Shown: positions 6,029-8,825 of the stretch, in pieces
Numbering within the stretch: position 1 is the first letter of the stretch
How the letters are laid out: every line of letters begins with the position of its first letter
Source of the DNA: JAQVUB01 sp033809415
GTDB lineage: Bacteria > Verrucomicrobiota > Lentisphaeria > Oligosphaerales > Oligosphaeraceae
Assembly: GCA_033809415.1 (NCBI GenBank)
Contig: JAPXLT010000204.1
Location: 1 to 8,825, forward strand
Length of the DNA stretch: 8,825 nt
Reading direction: 5' to 3'
Position numbers and translations under genes: made by a program
Notes under the pieces: generated by a model
Seen by the model: the letters and a program-made list of their open reading frames with translations, nothing else
Told to the model about the DNA's origin: nothing
Database searches by the model: none

Positions 6029-6056
6029 ACGCACTACGCACCACGCACTACGCACC
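6029..6056. repeat. 7-base tandem repeat, ACGCACT/ACGCACC alternating
   Basis: Four seven-base units alternate ACGCACT and ACGCACC, making an exact 14-base direct repeat (6029-6042 and 6043-6056). The reverse complement resembles the AGTGCGTAGTGCG stretch near the left end of the related element at 4125. It lies in the right part of the full element. Confidence 0.85.
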
Positions 6057-6104
6057 CCATTCCCCTGAACCTTGTACTACAGAAGACTAAGGGATTACGT
6101 TTGC

Positions 6105-8762
6105 TTATCCTTGCAGCCCATCAAGTGCGAAGCGGGCGTACCATCCCTGCAGTCCATCGGCATAGCTGTTGAGCGAGCGCACGGCAATGATATTTCCCGG
6201 CTGGCAGGCGTTCAGAGCCCGAGCCAGATAGACTTCCTTGAGCTGAGCATTGCGCACTGAATTGTCATCGACATCCTCACGGTTGGCGGCAATAGCATCA
6301 CGATAGCTTTTCTGGGCATGATTGGCCATTCCGGGAGCACAGAGCAGGGCTTCCAATTTTTCGATGGCGGCGCGGCAGGGATATTTCATATAGATCAAAG
6401 ACATCACCCGGAAATGTGAAAAAGCATGATCGGGTTCGAGCGCTGCCAGTTTCTTCAGGAAGACGATTTCGGCATTGCCGAGGTTGGCGAGAGCGATTAG
6501 CTGGCAATCGAGCGGACTGACGCATGCGCCGAATTGTCCCATGCCGCGGTAGTTCCAGCCTTCATCCCAATGCTGATTGGCGATGCTGTCCACTAGGATG
6601 TCCCGCCCTGAATCATCCCCGAGGAAGGCCAGTATCTGCGCATGCCAGAGGTCCTTTGTTTTGGCAAATTTTTTCTGAAGTTTTGGCAGTGCCTCCTCGG
6701 GGTTCAAGAAAATGGCGGCAAGCTCAGCATAAGGCGCATCGGCTTTCGGCCCGGGGATGCTGTCCTCCTCGGATAAAATTTCCGGCGGGAGAATCTTCTT
6801 TTCGACGAGATGTTTTTGAATCACGCGCAGATCGAGGGCGCGTAGACTTTGTTTTCTCGAGGCGGCCTCTGCTGCGGCTTTTCCGGCAGCATAGCCCTGG
6901 TTGTGGACGTCGGGCTGCATGCGGATCAGGGGCAGGCAATCGCGGTGTGCGCTGACAGCCAGGCCGGTGACCAGAATGTTTTCCAGCCCGGCAGGCAGCA
7001 GAGCCCGGAAAGGCACCTTTGCAAAGTGCGGGTCTTCGGTAGGTGGCTGCAGCATGAACATCGGTGAGACGATGAAGCCGTGTGTATCGAAATTGCTGCG
7101 GGCGATGGTGATGGTATCATGATAGCAGCGCTCGGCGTAAAAATCCTGCGGTTGAAGCGTCAGATCACCGACAATGCGGCGCCGTTCACGGGTGTCGACG
7201 ATTTGCGCAATGTCAAAATCATCCGCGAACTTATGATGCGCTTGCAAAAATGCTCGGGTGGTGTCAAAGACATCCTCATCCCGGATGAAATTATAATCGG
7301 TATTGGTGTAATCGTTTCCCGGGATGACCGGCGGCAGCCCGGCTCCCTGAACGGCCGGCTCGAAGGTCTCCATCGCTATTTTGGCTCCGGCGGCAATGGC
7401 CAAGTCAGCATTTCCGGTGGCATCCACGACGACATCCGTCAGGATGATGCCATTTCCCCAGGGGCTGCCGACCAGAGCTCCGCAAACGGCGCTTCCCTTG
7501 ACGGCAGCTGCCAGAACGGTGTGCTGAAAACGGAACTCGACCCCGGCTTTGTCGCCTTCCAACAAGAGCCAGTGGCGCTTCCATTCTGTGTCTTTTTTTG
7601 TATGCTCTGCCGGATATTTCGGGTTTGGCGCCATAGCCGTGATCCCTTGATCCAGTTCTTCACAGAAGCCGACACGGTTGCCAAACCAGTATGAGCCGAT
7701 TCGTCCCATCGTGCACAGTCCGCCAAGGGCGCTGGTAGTTTCCAGGCAGAGTGTGTTTGCGCCGGCTCTGCCTGCGGCAATGGCTGCCGGTGCGCCACCG
7801 GTGCCGCCGCCGACAATAAGTACTTGACAGTGTTCGAGAACGGGCAGGGAATTGGGGTCCCATTCGAGGGCGGGTTTATTACGGAAACGGATGTTCGAGT
7901 CGTTGCGGGTCACCTGGATTCCCTCAGGCAACGTGACTCGATCATGATCCTGTATGCTGACCGGTTCGGGTGTGGGTATGGCCTTCAAGCATTCGGTGAT
8001 CGCTGCGGGGTTTTGTCTGCCTGCGAAGAAGAAGGGAGATTTTGCTCCGGGGACATAGCTGATGCTGATGCCGTCATTGAGTTGATACAAGCATTGATCC
8101 GCACCGACAACTAGTTGCGGCTGCCAAGTTGCTTTGCGCATGCTTACTTCGATTGCCGACAATGTCTTTGCGGTGTTGTCCGGAAATTCCAATTCCATCG
8201 AGGCCATGAAAAGCTGATAATTTTTATCTCCGTGTTGATAACGGCAGGGAAGCGGAAGGATTTGCAGGCCATGCTGGGGATTCATAAACTCGCCAAGGAC
8301 GATGCGCTGCACATTGCGTTTTCCGGGGCGGAAGGGCTTTCTGGGAAGCCCGGCCATATCGGCAATCAGGCAACGGTCAGTGGCGTCGAAGATAGCTTTG
8401 GCGGCAATGATCTGGAATCCGCTTCGGTTGCCGATGAGCAACCCGGCCAGTTCCTGATGTTTTCCGTAAACGAGACGGATCGGGTTGCTCTGAAACAGGA
8501 AGTCGATATTGGCATCGAGCAGCTTTTGTTCGAGGTGGAGCTTGATGGCCGTCGGTCGAGGATTGTCCCCCAAGCCGAATGCCTGCGGGGTTTCATGCAG
8601 ATTCAGACCGGCGCAGAGGTCTTCACCTAGATAGGTATATGGCGTGATCAGAAAGACGGAATGTCCGCTTTGTTTCAATTGAACCGCTGTGTCGATCGCA
8701 GTGCTGCTGCCACCAACGATGACAAGATCAACGCGCTTGATGATGGGTACTTGGATTTTCAT
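6105..8762 (-). CDS. FAD-dependent oxidoreductase with two tandem FAD_oxidored-like domains
   Basis: This 885-residue protein has no signal peptide. The second flavin-binding region is canonical: VLIVGGGTGGAPAA (314-327), ETTSALGGLCTMGRIGSYWF (341-360), VVVDATGNADLAIAAG (444-459), and a closing FAD site with VTGLAVSAHRD (598-608) and RMQPDVHNQGYAAGKAA (614-630). The N-terminal 250 residues repeat the same plan in weaker form: VIVGGSSTAIDTAV (14-27), LGEDLCAGLNL (45-55) and IFDATDRCLIADMAG (124-138), without the closing motif, so this half may not bind FAD. Residues about 675-860 are helical and resemble HEAT-type repeats. Family members are common in Lentisphaerae and Planctomycetes, and substrates are mostly unknown. 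The ATG at 8762 is the first in frame after a TAA 15 bases upstream. It has no Shine-Dalgarno site because the leader is a C-rich repeat. The Gfo/Idh/MocA gene follows downstream. Confidence 0.9.
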   Translation of the reverse strand: MKIQVPIIKRVDLVIVGGSSTAIDTAVQLKQSGHSVFLITPYTYLGEDLCAGLNLHETPQAFGLGDNPRPTAIKLHLEQKLLDANIDFLFQSNPIRLVYGKHQELAGLLIGNRSGFQIIAAKAIFDATDRCLIADMAGLPRKPFRPGKRNVQRIVLGEFMNPQHGLQILPLPCRYQHGDKNYQLFMASMELEFPDNTAKTLSAIEVSMRKATWQPQLVVGADQCLYQLNDGISISYVPGAKSPFFFAGRQNPAAITECLKAIPTPEPVSIQDHDRVTLPEGIQVTRNDSNIRFRNKPALEWDPNSLPVLEHCQVLIVGGGTGGAPAAIAAGRAGANTLCLETTSALGGLCTMGRIGSYWFGNRVGFCEELDQGITAMAPNPKYPAEHTKKDTEWKRHWLLLEGDKAGVEFRFQHTVLAAAVKGSAVCGALVGSPWGNGIILTDVVVDATGNADLAIAAGAKIAMETFEPAVQGAGLPPVIPGNDYTNTDYNFIRDEDVFDTTRAFLQAHHKFADDFDIAQIVDTRERRRIVGDLTLQPQDFYAERCYHDTITIARSNFDTHGFIVSPMFMLQPPTEDPHFAKVPFRALLPAGLENILVTGLAVSAHRDCLPLIRMQPDVHNQGYAAGKAAAEAASRKQSLRALDLRVIQKHLVEKKILPPEILSEEDSIPGPKADAPYAELAAIFLNPEEALPKLQKKFAKTKDLWHAQILAFLGDDSGRDILVDSIANQHWDEGWNYRGMGQFGACVSPLDCQLIALANLGNAEIVFLKKLAALEPDHAFSHFRVMSLIYMKYPCRAAIEKLEALLCAPGMANHAQKSYRDAIAANREDVDDNSVRNAQLKEVYLARALNACQPGNIIAVRSLNSYADGLQGWYARFALDGLQG

Positions 8763-8763
8763 A

Positions 8764-8825
8764 GAGGTTAGGGGTTAGGGGGCAGGGTGCAGGGGGCAGG
8801 GGGCAGGGGGCAGGGTGCAGGGGGC
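8764..8825. repeat. G-rich 7-base tandem repeat with G-quadruplex potential, reaching the window edge
   Basis: The stretch stays in a seven-base phase: GAGGTTA, GGGGTTA, then GGGGGCA and GGGTGCA units up to the window end, nine units in all with the last cut off. The G runs are on the plus strand, which is the template strand of the FAD oxidoreductase gene. With many runs of three or more G and loops of two to three bases they fit the G-quadruplex pattern. The repeat ends one base short of that gene's ATG, so it forms its whole visible leader. Confidence 0.9.

Larger units (their letters stand above)
5803..6098. mobile_element. Non-autonomous inverted-repeat element carrying a 9-base tandem array
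   Basis: The ends form an imperfect terminal inverted repeat: TTAGTCTTCTGTAGT at 5811-5825 recurs as its perfect complement at 6076-6090, and GTAAT at 5803-5807 pairs with ATTAC at 6094-6098, with three mismatching bases between. GTTT flanks it directly on both sides (5799-5802 and 6099-6102), a possible target duplication; extending to eight bases gives seven matches. Inside lie a 10-unit 9-base array, a 50-base block identical to 4242-4291 with hairpin CAACCG-GGA-CGGTTG (5974-5988), a C-rich segment and a 7-base repeat. It encodes no transposase and fills most of the spacer between the FAD oxidoreductase and Gfo genes, ending seven bases from the former's stop codon. A MITE-like element mobilised from elsewhere is the best reading; accidental repeat build-up is the alternative. 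Confidence 0.6.

Noticed and set aside
7080..7694. Long plus-strand open frames inside the FAD oxidoreductase gene
   Set aside because: They are antisense shadows of a gene with clear motifs along its length, and their products show no recognisable domain.

Overview
The window looks like a stretch of chromosome from a polysaccharide- or sugar-degrading bacterium, most plausibly of the PVC group (Lentisphaerae/Kiritimatiellae-like). This is an inference from the gene mix: a very long FAD-dependent oxidoreductase of the FAD_oxidored type, a Gfo/Idh/MocA dehydrogenase, a PIG-L deacetylase and an EFR1-type flavodoxin/ferredoxin. It also rests on repeat-rich spacers. No rRNA, tRNA, CRISPR array, phage gene or transposase gene was seen.

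Layout. Positions 1-1728 hold a tight plus-strand gene run: the 3' part of a PIG-L family deacetylase, a small exported protein built of 20-residue repeats, and an EFR1-type flavodoxin-ferredoxin fusion, with gaps of 16 and 21 bases. The rest is on the minus strand. Read in transcription order it is: an 885-residue FAD-dependent oxidoreductase (8762-6105), a Gfo/Idh/MocA oxidoreductase (5761-4721), an unrecognised 404-residue protein resembling an alpha/alpha-barrel sugar enzyme (3996-2782), and the adenine glycosylase MutY (2771-1680). The plus run and mutY converge and overlap by 49 bases.

The genes are mostly ordinary; the spacers are not. Every minus-strand spacer longer than about 50 bases carries a short tandem repeat. 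The leader of the oxidoreductase gene is a G-rich 7-base repeat that runs almost into its start codon. The oxidoreductase-Gfo spacer is almost filled by a roughly 296-base element. It has imperfect terminal inverted repeats (a 15-base perfect core), a possible 4-base target duplication, a 10-unit array of a 9-base repeat and a conserved 50-base block. A shortened copy with 7 units of a one-base variant of the repeat lies upstream of the 404-residue gene. An 11-base repeat array and a cluster of GCCGGC palindromes lie between that copy and the 3' end of the Gfo gene.

Functionally, the Gfo and FAD oxidoreductases plausibly act on sugars or related hydroxylated compounds, and the PIG-L protein would remove N-acetyl groups from amino sugars. 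No direct pathway link can be shown from sequence alone. MutY is a housekeeping DNA repair enzyme that probably shares a transcript with the 404-residue gene. The best candidate for something undescribed is the family of non-coding, array-bearing inverted-repeat elements. I see no convincing new multi-gene system.
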